A stretch of 64,000 bases of DNA from Snuella sedimenti (GTDB lineage: Bacteria; Bacteroidota; Bacteroidia; Flavobacteriales; Flavobacteriaceae): contig NZ_JAELVQ010000017.1 of NCBI RefSeq assembly GCF_016428595.1, positions 31,281-95,280 on the forward strand, read 5' to 3'. The translations under genes were made by a program, and so were the position numbers. A model generated the notes under the pieces. The model searched no databases, was not told the origin of the DNA, and saw only the letters and a program-made list of their open reading frames with translations. Of the stretch, positions 28,577 through 37,403 are shown piece by piece. The stretch's first letter is position 1; every line of letters starts with the position of its first letter.

Positions 28577-31500
28577 ATGCAAATTAAATTAACTAAAGAC
28601 TGTTTTCAGTTTAGAAAGCGGCTTTTAATGATCATTATGAGGACATTCATATTCTTATGTTGTGTAACGGTTTTTTCCTTAACACCTAATAATATTGTTT
28701 CTCAAAACTCTAAAATTATAGTAGAAGAGAGCAAATTATTAACTGTTGATGAGGTTTTCGATCTTATCATGCAGCAGACGGATTATAGATTTTTTTATGA
28801 GGAAGGGATTTTTAAGGGTTTCCCTAAAATAAAAGTAAAGAAAGGTGTTATTAGTACAAATAAACTGTTAAAACAAAGCTTATCACAAGGCGATTTAAGT
28901 ATTAAAGTAACAGAAAAGAATGCAATTATTATAGAAGAAAAGGCTCCAGAGCAACAAAAGTATAATATTTCGGGAACTGTAGTGGACCAGTCGGGACAGC
29001 CTTTGTTGGGAGCGAATATTATTGAAAAGGGAACAACCAATGGAGCTCAGACCGATTTTGATGGTAGTTTTTCTATGACTGTATCTAATAAAGAAGCTAT
29101 TTTGGTAGTGTCTTATATAGGATTTGTCACTAAAGAAATATCAATTAATAATGAAACAACATTAACTATAACCTTAGAAGAAGATGCCGCAGAACTAGCA
29201 GAAGTGGTTGTAACAGCACTTGGGATTAGAAAGGAAAAGAAACGGGTAGGTTTTGCCATTCAAGAGGTAGAGGGAGAATCGCTTCAAAAAGCCGTTACAC
29301 CCAATGTATTGGAATCGATGACAGGTAAAGTAGCTGGACTTATTGTTACCAGTAGTTCTGGAGAATTCTATTCCGATCCACAAATGTATATAAGAGGCCA
29401 TCGTCCGTTACTCGTTATCGATGGCGTGCCCCAAACAAGAACAGACTCTTGGAATTTTTCATCAGACGATGTAGAAAGTATTACTGTACTTAAAGGAACT
29501 TCGGCAGCAGCACTATATGGTTCTGCAGGTAGAAACGGAGCCGTACAAATTACACTTAAATCTGGAAGGGGTGCTAATGGTACTGAGTTTAGTTTTAATT
29601 CGTCAACCATGTTCCAGAATGGATTTTTAAGGGTTCCAACGCCACAGTACCAATATGGTCCGGGCTCTAACGGTATTTATGAATATGGTACTGGAGCGGC
29701 AGGGAGTAATGGACTTAATGATTTCGACTATTCTATTTGGGGTCCTAAGTTTGATGGTAGGTTAATAAAACAATTTGATTCTCCAATCGATCCCGTTACA
29801 GGAGAACGTATTCCTACTCCTTGGGTGTCCAGAGGTAAAGATAACTTGAAGAATTTTATGGAAGTTGGTCTAGTAACTTCCAATAACATTACTATAAGAA
29901 ATAGCAGCGAAAAAGGAAGTTATATTATTTCCAATTCTTATAAGTATGCTAAAGCTTCCACACCTGGACAGCGATTGGATATTAATACCTTAAGATTAAA
30001 TGGAAATTTAATTCTATCGGATGCTATTGATGTTGATGCCTCCTTACAGTATAACTATCAATTTGCCGACAATAGGCTAAGAGGAGCTTATGGCCCTACA
30101 TCGCCAGTTTATACCTTGGCTATTTGGGGAGCGGCCAATTTTGATATTAGGAATTTTAAAAATTACTGGGAGCCCGGTAAAGAAGGAATCCGTCAGTACT
30201 TTGTAGAGCACTGGCGATATAACAACCCTTATGCGCTGGCGCATGCCTGGAAAAAGCCATGGACAAAAAATGACGTATTGGCCTATTTAAAGGTTAACTT
30301 TAAATTAGGTGAAAACCTAAAGGGCTATGTGCGTTCTACAGTAAACAGTTACTCGCTTACCGATAATGAGGAAATATCCAAAGATATTTACGATTATTCA
30401 ATACCAGATAGGCAAGGACGTTTTAGATATAATGCTTCAAGAAATTTTGAAAACAATACCGACTTTTTATTGATGTTCAATAAAGAAGTTAACAAAGACT
30501 TTACTATAGATGCCACCTTAGGAGCCAACCAAAGGTATTTAAGATATGAGTCAGAATATGCGTCTACAACACAATTGGTTGTACCTGAGGTGTTTACTTT
30601 GGAGAATTCAAAAGATAAAGTAACGCCATCTAGTTATAAAGAATATAAAGGTATTTACAGTGCATATGGTTCGGTAGACTTTTCGATTAAGAATTATTTA
30701 TTTGTTGGCGCCACTGGAAGATTTGACAAATCGTCTACCATGCCAGAAGCAAACGACACCTATTTTTATCCATCCATTTATTCGAGTGTCATAGTAAGTG
30801 ACTTGTTCGATTTACCAAAACCTATTAGCTATTTAAAGCTAAGAACCTCGTATGCAAAAGTGGGAAGTACTTTAGGAGTTTATGAGGGAATAGATTCTTA
30901 CGGTACCGGGAATTGGAGAGATCTGCCTACAGCAGGTTACCCTAGTGTTATAAGAAATCCAGATTTAAGGCCAGCGGCGACAACATCTTACGAACATGGG
31001 GTGGATTTGAGATTGTTTAAAGGGCGTTTAGGTGTTGACTTTACCTATTATGAAAATGTTGATGGGCCAGGGATCTTTACACAACCATTTTCATCGGCTT
31101 CTGGATATTCTGGTACGCAGTTTAATGGTAGGGTAACTGAAACTAGGGGTATGGAAATTACGGTTACTGCTGTACCTTTTCAATCGAATGATTTTAAATG
31201 GGAAACCATGATCAATTTCAGTAAGTATAAAGAATATTTAACGTCCTTACCTCCTGCTGAGGACGGTACACCAAGGTTGAATGAAGGCAAAACGTTTTTG
31301 GGAGACCGATTATTTAATTATTGGTGGTATGACTGGGATAGATCGCCTGATGGACAGCTGATTATTGGAGATAATGGTTTACCTAAGCAAACAGACTTTA
31401 CTGTGAATTTGGGGAATACACAACCCGATTTTGAAGGTAGTATAACCAATACGATTACGTATAAGAATGTATCCCTTAACGTTTTGATCGACGGTCGTTT

Positions 31501-32023
31501 TGGAGGCATAACATACGATAGGTATGAACGCGATATGTGGCGCTCTGGTACGCACCCCGATGCTATACACCCTGAGCGCGAACTATCTAATGTCGCCTAC
31601 GCAACAGGAGGAGATCCAAAAACCATGCTTATAGAAGGCGTCTCTGTAGCTAGTGGAGATGTAACTTATGATCCAGAAGGGAATATTTTAGAAGACACCC
31701 GTGTTTTTGAACCAAATACAACTAAGATAGACTATCAAACTTGGGCACAACGCTATAAGGCAGCCTGGGAAAACCATGTTATTGAAAAAACTTTTGCTAA
31801 GCTTAGAGAAGTAACATTAACTTATAATTTTTCGTCTAAAATTCTGGATAAAACATTTTTTAAGAGAGCCTCTATTTCTTTGATCGGTAGAAATTTATTC
31901 TACTGGACTAAGGATAAAGACACCTTTGGTGATTTAGACACCTATACTGTGAGTACTGGAGACACCAATCTACAAATGCCTACGCAAAGGTCTTACGGCT
32001 TGAATATTAATTTACAATTTTAA
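28577..32023 (+). CDS. SusC-type TonB-dependent transporter with STN domain, second module
   Basis: A 1148-residue paralogue of the SusC at 9985 with the same domain order: signal peptide, STN domain (VDEVFDLIMQQTDYRFFYEE), carboxypeptidase-D-like module (ISGTVVDQSGQPLLGANIIE), plug with EVVVTALGIRKEKKRVGFA, and a barrel ending GLNINLQF. Long blocks are near-identical in the two proteins, such as SKASTPGQRLDIN/AKASTPGQRLDIN, RYNNPYALAHAWK/RFNNPYALAHAWK and SIWGPKFDGRLI. The ligands are therefore likely related. It is controlled by its own FecR/ECF pair and works with the SusD at 32029. Confidence 0.95.
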   Translation: MQIKLTKDCFQFRKRLLMIIMRTFIFLCCVTVFSLTPNNIVSQNSKIIVEESKLLTVDEVFDLIMQQTDYRFFYEEGIFKGFPKIKVKKGVISTNKLLKQSLSQGDLSIKVTEKNAIIIEEKAPEQQKYNISGTVVDQSGQPLLGANIIEKGTTNGAQTDFDGSFSMTVSNKEAILVVSYIGFVTKEISINNETTLTITLEEDAAELAEVVVTALGIRKEKKRVGFAIQEVEGESLQKAVTPNVLESMTGKVAGLIVTSSSGEFYSDPQMYIRGHRPLLVIDGVPQTRTDSWNFSSDDVESITVLKGTSAAALYGSAGRNGAVQITLKSGRGANGTEFSFNSSTMFQNGFLRVPTPQYQYGPGSNGIYEYGTGAAGSNGLNDFDYSIWGPKFDGRLIKQFDSPIDPVTGERIPTPWVSRGKDNLKNFMEVGLVTSNNITIRNSSEKGSYIISNSYKYAKASTPGQRLDINTLRLNGNLILSDAIDVDASLQYNYQFADNRLRGAYGPTSPVYTLAIWGAANFDIRNFKNYWEPGKEGIRQYFVEHWRYNNPYALAHAWKKPWTKNDVLAYLKVNFKLGENLKGYVRSTVNSYSLTDNEEISKDIYDYSIPDRQGRFRYNASRNFENNTDFLLMFNKEVNKDFTIDATLGANQRYLRYESEYASTTQLVVPEVFTLENSKDKVTPSSYKEYKGIYSAYGSVDFSIKNYLFVGATGRFDKSSTMPEANDTYFYPSIYSSVIVSDLFDLPKPISYLKLRTSYAKVGSTLGVYEGIDSYGTGNWRDLPTAGYPSVIRNPDLRPAATTSYEHGVDLRLFKGRLGVDFTYYENVDGPGIFTQPFSSASGYSGTQFNGRVTETRGMEITVTAVPFQSNDFKWETMINFSKYKEYLTSLPPAEDGTPRLNEGKTFLGDRLFNYWWYDWDRSPDGQLIIGDNGLPKQTDFTVNLGNTQPDFEGSITNTITYKNVSLNVLIDGRFGGITYDRYERDMWRSGTHPDAIHPERELSNVAYATGGDPKTMLIEGVSVASGDVTYDPEGNILEDTRVFEPNTTKIDYQTWAQRYKAAWENHVIEKTFAKLREVTLTYNFSSKILDKTFFKRASISLIGRNLFYWTKDKDTFGDLDTYTVSTGDTNLQMPTQRSYGLNINLQF

Positions 32024-32028
32024 TAGTT

Positions 32029-33519
32029 ATGATAAAGAAAATAACATTCAGTATAGCAATATTGGTATTGCTTGCAGGAACATTTAATAGCTGTTTGGAT
32101 TATGACGAATTACGTGAGAATCCCAATGCACCTACAATGGTTCCTCCTAGTTTATTGTTTACACAGGCAACACCTACTACATCATCGGCGTTTTCTGGTG
32201 TGTATGAGTACCCGCAGTATCATATTCGAAGTAATTCCGATGGTAGCCCTATTAGTTATCGTTTTGGTAGCACAGGGTTCAATTATGGAACTTTGCGTAA
32301 TGTCCTTAAAATGGAGGAAGAAGCCGATAGGGTCGATGCCCCCGTTTATAAAATAATGGCCAAATTTTTTAAGGCTTATTACTTTGTAGATATGTGTCGA
32401 TCTCTGGGCGATGTGCCACTTAGGGAAGCACTTATGGCAGCCGAAAACACAAGGCCTAAATACGATACCCAAAAAACGGTTTATATACAATGTTTAGATT
32501 GGCTGGATGAAGCAAATAATGAATTAGGTGATTTTTTATTAAATAATCCTGGATATGTTTTAGAAGGTGATGGCTATTTTAATGGAGACCTCTCCAAATG
32601 GCAAAAAGTTATTAATGCCTATGCCATAAGGGTCATGTTAACATTGAGCAAAAAAGCCAACGATGCCGATTTAAATATTAAAGGAAGAATGGCTGCCATA
32701 TTAAACAATCCAGATTCCTATCCTTTAATGACTAGTTTGGGAGATAATATGCAGTTGACACACCAAGATGAAGATGGGTATAGAGGATCTTACAATCCAA
32801 ATAATGCAACAGCTAAAGTAGATATCATTTTGGCTAATACTTTTGTTGATATACTTAAGGATTATGAAGATCCACGATTAAAAGCGGTAGCCGATCCTAC
32901 ACCTAGTGCTATGGAAGCCAATTCCAATGAAGATGAGGTTAGAAACGATTTTAATTCTTATAACGGTGGTGACCCATCAGCATCAACAGCCGATAATATT
33001 CTGGTTAGATCCAGTGGCGGTATTTCCAACCCTAACGAAGACAGATACTGGAATTTTGTAGGGCAACCTACAGTGCTTATAGGTTATTTTGAACAAGAAT
33101 TGAATATTGCTGAAGCAGCACACAGAGGTTGGGTATCTGTTGATGCCCAAGAACACTATAATAATGGGGTTAAGGCCTCTATGGAATTTTTCGGAGTTAA
33201 TGAAGGCGAAGCCGATGCTTATTTAGCATCAAAGGCTCCATATATTACTGGAGATGCTGGTTTAACCAGAATCCATGAGCAAATGTATATTGCTTTTTTC
33301 GAGAATTCAGGTTGGGAATCTTTCTTTTTAACCAGGAGGACAGGTGTGCCTGTGTATAAGTTATCGGGAGAAAATCTAGTAGATAAGCTCCCAGTGCGTT
33401 GGGCATACCCACAATCTGAAAACGATAATAACTACGATAACTATAGAGCTGCATTAATTTCCCAATTTGGAGCAGAAATTGATGATAGAGATCAAGTAAT
33501 ATGGGAACTAAAAGATTAA
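32029..33519 (+). CDS. SusD-like surface lipoprotein, second module
   Basis: A 496-residue lipoprotein (AGTFNSCLDYDELRENPNAP) starting 5 bp after its SusC. It carries the same SusD-like_2 signatures as the protein at 13475: PPSLLF, KFFKAYYFVDMCRSLGDVPL, NEDRYWNFVGQP, ELNIAEAAHRGWVS and a C-terminus of IDDRDQVIWELKD. Surface cap and ligand-binding partner of the SusC at 28577. Confidence 0.93.
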   Translation: MIKKITFSIAILVLLAGTFNSCLDYDELRENPNAPTMVPPSLLFTQATPTTSSAFSGVYEYPQYHIRSNSDGSPISYRFGSTGFNYGTLRNVLKMEEEADRVDAPVYKIMAKFFKAYYFVDMCRSLGDVPLREALMAAENTRPKYDTQKTVYIQCLDWLDEANNELGDFLLNNPGYVLEGDGYFNGDLSKWQKVINAYAIRVMLTLSKKANDADLNIKGRMAAILNNPDSYPLMTSLGDNMQLTHQDEDGYRGSYNPNNATAKVDIILANTFVDILKDYEDPRLKAVADPTPSAMEANSNEDEVRNDFNSYNGGDPSASTADNILVRSSGGISNPNEDRYWNFVGQPTVLIGYFEQELNIAEAAHRGWVSVDAQEHYNNGVKASMEFFGVNEGEADAYLASKAPYITGDAGLTRIHEQMYIAFFENSGWESFFLTRRTGVPVYKLSGENLVDKLPVRWAYPQSENDNNYDNYRAALISQFGAEIDDRDQVIWELKD

Positions 33520-33529
33520 AATATTTAAG

Positions 33530-35347
33530 ATGAAAAAAAGAAATATAATAAAAGCATATACAGCTATACTTTGTCTTTTCATGTTTAAAGTTGTATTGTT
33601 AACGACAAACGGCTGTACACCCGATAGAGGTGCTGGATGGGGAGATGAAAGATACCTTTCAAATTTTGAATATTATTTTGATAATCCTAACCCTAAAACA
33701 GGCGAACCTTATACCGAAGAAGAACTCGCAGAGTTAACATGGAACCCTGCAAAGGAAGGTAAGTATGAGGAAGGAGAAGCTGTTGTATTACGTTTTGTAC
33801 TGCCAAAACAGATACAGAATTTAAAAGTAACGAATACAGCCAATCAAGAAGAGTTATACAGTTTTGATTCTGCAGAAGCTTATGGTGATAAATTTAAAAT
33901 AGAAATCTCTACGACATTACCAGAATTGGGGCTTCTTGAATTAAAAGATAACATATTCTTAAAATTCGATTTCACATATCAAGACGGAGCTGAGGGAAGT
34001 GTTATTTATAAAATTACGTATGTGAAAATAGAAGTAATAGACCCTAATGCTGATCTATCTAAAAATTTGGTGGGCTATTGGAGATTTAACGATCCAAATA
34101 ATTTAGGAAAGGCAACTATTGGAAATGACCTTGTAATTGCAGGTGCTGGATCGCATAGTGCCATAGCAGGTGTTAATGCCGGAGATGGAGCTGCTTTAGT
34201 GGATACTGAGTCCTGGTACGAAGTCGACCATGGCATGCCAGCTGTAGGTGGCTCTAATGTAAACACTTATACCATGATCTGGGATGTTAAAGTGTCAGCT
34301 GCCAACCTTGGAAAGTATATTGATTTATTACAAACCAATACCGCTAATGATTCGGATGGGCCTGTATATATCAGTCCAGATGGTGGATTTTGGTTTAATG
34401 GTGGCGCCAGTGGATTTGCAGGTACCATTCAGGCAGACACATGGCACAGGATTGTATTGGCAGTTGATGCCCCTGAAGTACGATTTTATGTAGACGGTGT
34501 AGAGGTTTATACAGATGATTTGCTGGCTAGTGGAGATGGGTTATTCTCGTTAGATCTTGCTAAGTTCATCATATTCGGAGATAATAGTGGCGCTTCAGAA
34601 GATAACCCTATCGGTATTACGGAGTTTATGCTGTTTGATACGGCGTTCCCAGGCTCTGTTATTCAAAGTTTCCCGGCGGTTACCGAACCGGCTGTACCAA
34701 GTATTTCTCAAAATTTGGTTGGACGCTGGAAATTTGATGATGCAGCAGATTTAACAAAGGCCAGTTGTGGTAGTGACCTTGTAATTGCAGGTGCTGGATC
34801 GCATAGTGCCGTAGCCGGCGTTAACGCCGAAGATGGAGCTGCTTTAGTGGACATTGAGTCCTGGTACGAAGTCGACCATGGCATGCCAGCCGTAGGTGGT
34901 TCTAATGTAAACACCTATACCATGATATGGGATGTTAAAGTGTCAGCTGCCGACCTTGGAAAGTACATTGATTTATTACAAACCAATACCGCTAATGATT
35001 CGGATGGGCCTGTATATATAAGTCCAGATGGTGGCTTTTGGTTTAATGGTGGTGCCAGTGGGTTTGCAGGTACCATTCAGGCAGATACCTGGCACAGGAT
35101 TGTGTTGGCAGTTGATGCTCCTGAAGTACGATTTTATGTCGATGGTGTAGAGATTTATACAGATGATTTGCTGGCTAGTGGAGATGGGTTATTCTCGTTA
35201 GATCTTGCTAAGTTCATCATATTTGGAGATAATAGTGGCACTAGCGAAGACAATCCGATAAGTATTACCGATTTCTTATTATTCGATAAAGCACTTAGTA
35301 AGGCAACAGTTGAAGGCTTACCAGCGGTAAATACCGCTTTATTTTAG
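33530..35347 (+). CDS. Double-LamG lipoprotein in the SusE/F position
   Basis: A 605-residue lipoprotein with the same N-terminal region as the protein at 15003 (GWGDERYLSNFEYYFDNPNP). It carries two C-terminal LamG-like domains instead of one: about 177-385 (LVGYWRFNDPNNLGKATIG) and about 394-600 (LVGRWKFDDAADLTKASCG). The two domains are nearly identical at both protein and DNA level, offset by 648 bases (216 codons), which marks a recent in-frame duplication. A surface glycan-binding role is inferred from position. Duplication could raise avidity. Confidence 0.87.
   Translation: MKKRNIIKAYTAILCLFMFKVVLLTTNGCTPDRGAGWGDERYLSNFEYYFDNPNPKTGEPYTEEELAELTWNPAKEGKYEEGEAVVLRFVLPKQIQNLKVTNTANQEELYSFDSAEAYGDKFKIEISTTLPELGLLELKDNIFLKFDFTYQDGAEGSVIYKITYVKIEVIDPNADLSKNLVGYWRFNDPNNLGKATIGNDLVIAGAGSHSAIAGVNAGDGAALVDTESWYEVDHGMPAVGGSNVNTYTMIWDVKVSAANLGKYIDLLQTNTANDSDGPVYISPDGGFWFNGGASGFAGTIQADTWHRIVLAVDAPEVRFYVDGVEVYTDDLLASGDGLFSLDLAKFIIFGDNSGASEDNPIGITEFMLFDTAFPGSVIQSFPAVTEPAVPSISQNLVGRWKFDDAADLTKASCGSDLVIAGAGSHSAVAGVNAEDGAALVDIESWYEVDHGMPAVGGSNVNTYTMIWDVKVSAADLGKYIDLLQTNTANDSDGPVYISPDGGFWFNGGASGFAGTIQADTWHRIVLAVDAPEVRFYVDGVEIYTDDLLASGDGLFSLDLAKFIIFGDNSGTSEDNPISITDFLLFDKALSKATVEGLPAVNTALF
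34127..34590 (+). repeat. Internal tandem duplication, copy 1
   Basis: About 464 bases encoding most of the first LamG domain. They are almost identical to 34775-35238, exactly 648 bases downstream. The differences are scattered single bases, many of them synonymous. Confidence 0.85.
34775..35238 (+). repeat. Internal tandem duplication, copy 2
   Basis: Second copy of the near-identical LamG-encoding block, in frame with the first. The flanking linker codons (about 34591-34774) have diverged much more, which argues for recent duplication or gene conversion of the core only. Confidence 0.85.
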
Positions 35348-35368
35348 TTGATTTGAGTTGATTTCTAA

Positions 35369-35409
35369 ACATCTCCTTTATCCTTTTTTTTAAAGGAGGT
35401 GTTTTTTTT
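35369..35409 (+). terminator. Intrinsic terminator between LamG and phosphodiesterase genes, second module
   Basis: ACATCTCCTTT (35369-35379) pairs with AAAGGAGGTGT (35392-35402) with one wobble and runs into eight T residues. It is the positional counterpart of the terminator at 16197-16238. Confidence 0.88.
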
Positions 35410-35432
35410 AAGTAACCTTTAAAAATGTGTTT

Positions 35433-37076
35433 ATGAAACTCATAAAAATTATACTTATACAAATAGTCTTGTTGGGAACAGGCTGTAGCAGTTCTTCGTC
35501 AGAATCAAATCCAGAACCAGTAGAAGAGACATTGACCAAAAAAGTTTTGCTTTTGGGCTTGGATGGTTGCATGCCCGATGCCCTAATGGCTGCCAATACC
35601 CCCAATTTAGATGCTTTGATGGCCAATGGTACCTATTCACTCGATGCGCGAAATACAAGAACCACAGTAAGTGGACCAGGTTGGTCGGCCATGCTAACAG
35701 GAGTGTGGGAAGAGAAACATGGAGTGACCGATAATTCATTTAACGGGAAGAACTATGTTAATTACCCACATTTTTTTAAGTACGTAGAAGACAAGGATCC
35801 TGCCTACCGTACCGTATCCGTTTCGCAGTGGCATCCCATTAACGATATCATAGCAAAACCTTATGCAGATGTTATCGTAAATCCAGAAAATAACACCGAA
35901 GATGTAAAGAACCACGTGATAGCGCAACTGACGGTGGAAGAACTTACGGCCATGTATGTGGATTTTGATGCCCCGGATCATGCAGGTCATACTACCGGAT
36001 TCGACCCTAACAACCCAACCTATATAGATGCGATAGAAAGTGTTGATCAGGCCATAGGAGAGATCATGCAAGCCCTAAAAGCTCGTGAAAATTACAATAA
36101 GGAAAATTGGTTGATCTTGTCAAGTACCGATCACGGAGGGATTGGTTATGGCCATGGAGGGAGTACCGATGAGGAACGTACTATTTTTGTAATAGCAAGT
36201 GGCGACCATATACCTAATAATGAAATAAAAAAAGAAACAACACAAGTTACCGTTCCACCAGCCGATAATTGCTTGGGCAGTAGCTATGAGTTAAAATTTG
36301 AAGATGCGGTTGTACAAGTTCCAAGTCAGCAAGACCTTAATTTTGGTAGTGACCAGGATTTTTCTATTGAATGTAGGATACGATCAAAATCCCCAGGCGA
36401 TGTTGGGGTCATTGCAAAAAAGAACTGGAACAATGGTCTGCTTCCGGGGTATGTACTTTCCTTTAAGCCAAGTACAAAAAGTTTTAAGGTTAATATAGGC
36501 GATGGTACCAATCGAGTAGATGTAGAGGCAGGAGAGATTACCGATAATGCATGGCATATGGTAAGTGCTACGTTTGATAGGGATGGCCTTTTAAAAGTTT
36601 ACGTAGATGGTGTCTTAAAGAATAGTGCCTCAATGGCATCCATTGGCAATATAGATAACGATCTTCCCTTTACAATGGGAGCCGATGGTAATTTAAATTG
36701 GCATTATAATGGTTATTTAGCAGAGGTAAGGATGTTCAATACCATATTGGAACCAGATACTATTGATAACTGGAACTGTAAGGTAATGGATAATTCTCAC
36801 TCCCAATACGCCAACCTTTTAGGGCATTGGAAGCTAACCGAAGGAGAAGGAACCACCATATTAGATTCTGGGCCAAAAGGATACAACGGAACCCTGTCTG
36901 GAGGGGCATGGTTAGATGCTACCCAAAGTACGGTTGAGACTATAGACAATTATGACGATACACCTCGTACTGTCGATGTTGCTGTTACTGCACTAAACCA
37001 TTTGTGCATACCTATAAAAAGCAGTTGGGATTTAGATGGAAAATCCATTATCAATTCTGATTGTTTAAATGATTAA
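35433..37076 (+). CDS. Lipoprotein phosphodiesterase (alkaline phosphatase superfamily) fused to LamG, second copy
   Basis: A 547-residue paralogue of the protein at 16257. Lipoprotein signal (IVLLGTGC), catalytic domain with LLGLDGCMPDA, TTVSGPGWSAML (again Ser at the nucleophile position), FDAPDHAGHTTG and SSTDHGGIGYGHGG, then a LamG domain with WNNGLLPGYVLSF and DRDGLLKVYVDGVL. The open frame extends to a GTG at 35427; the ATG at 35433 begins a clean signal peptide. Predicted surface phosphodiesterase, phosphatase or phosphonoesterase. Two diverged copies suggest two related substrates or linkages. Confidence 0.85.
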   Translation: MKLIKIILIQIVLLGTGCSSSSSESNPEPVEETLTKKVLLLGLDGCMPDALMAANTPNLDALMANGTYSLDARNTRTTVSGPGWSAMLTGVWEEKHGVTDNSFNGKNYVNYPHFFKYVEDKDPAYRTVSVSQWHPINDIIAKPYADVIVNPENNTEDVKNHVIAQLTVEELTAMYVDFDAPDHAGHTTGFDPNNPTYIDAIESVDQAIGEIMQALKARENYNKENWLILSSTDHGGIGYGHGGSTDEERTIFVIASGDHIPNNEIKKETTQVTVPPADNCLGSSYELKFEDAVVQVPSQQDLNFGSDQDFSIECRIRSKSPGDVGVIAKKNWNNGLLPGYVLSFKPSTKSFKVNIGDGTNRVDVEAGEITDNAWHMVSATFDRDGLLKVYVDGVLKNSASMASIGNIDNDLPFTMGADGNLNWHYNGYLAEVRMFNTILEPDTIDNWNCKVMDNSHSQYANLLGHWKLTEGEGTTILDSGPKGYNGTLSGGAWLDATQSTVETIDNYDDTPRTVDVAVTALNHLCIPIKSSWDLDGKSIINSDCLND

Positions 37077-37403
37077 ACAATATTGTTTAATAATAGAGTC
37101 GTTTATGTATAGGGTTCTGTAGATTCTGGAAATTTAACCTAAACATCCTTTGCCGTTTATTGGAGAGCATGGTATTTGTAAAAGACCAATGCTAAAAAAT
37201 GTACTAAACTATAATCTGGTTTGGGTACAACCGAACCTGAGGGATTCTTTATATAATATCGATTTTAAGATGTCTAAATAAGCTATTGGCAAGAGGCAAT
37301 AGTATGAGAATACTAAAGATAGATAAAGCAATGTATAACCTATAAAAGTAACCACAATTGAATATTAAAATAATTTATTAACTATTAAACTAAACTAAAA
37401 ACA
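37077..37403. other. Intergenic region without recognisable gene
   Basis: 327 bases between the second phosphodiesterase gene and the DUF3472 protein gene. AT-rich, with no ORF of note, no convincing terminator hairpin and no full Bacteroidota promoter match. It probably holds the promoter of the gene at 37404. Confidence 0.5.
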
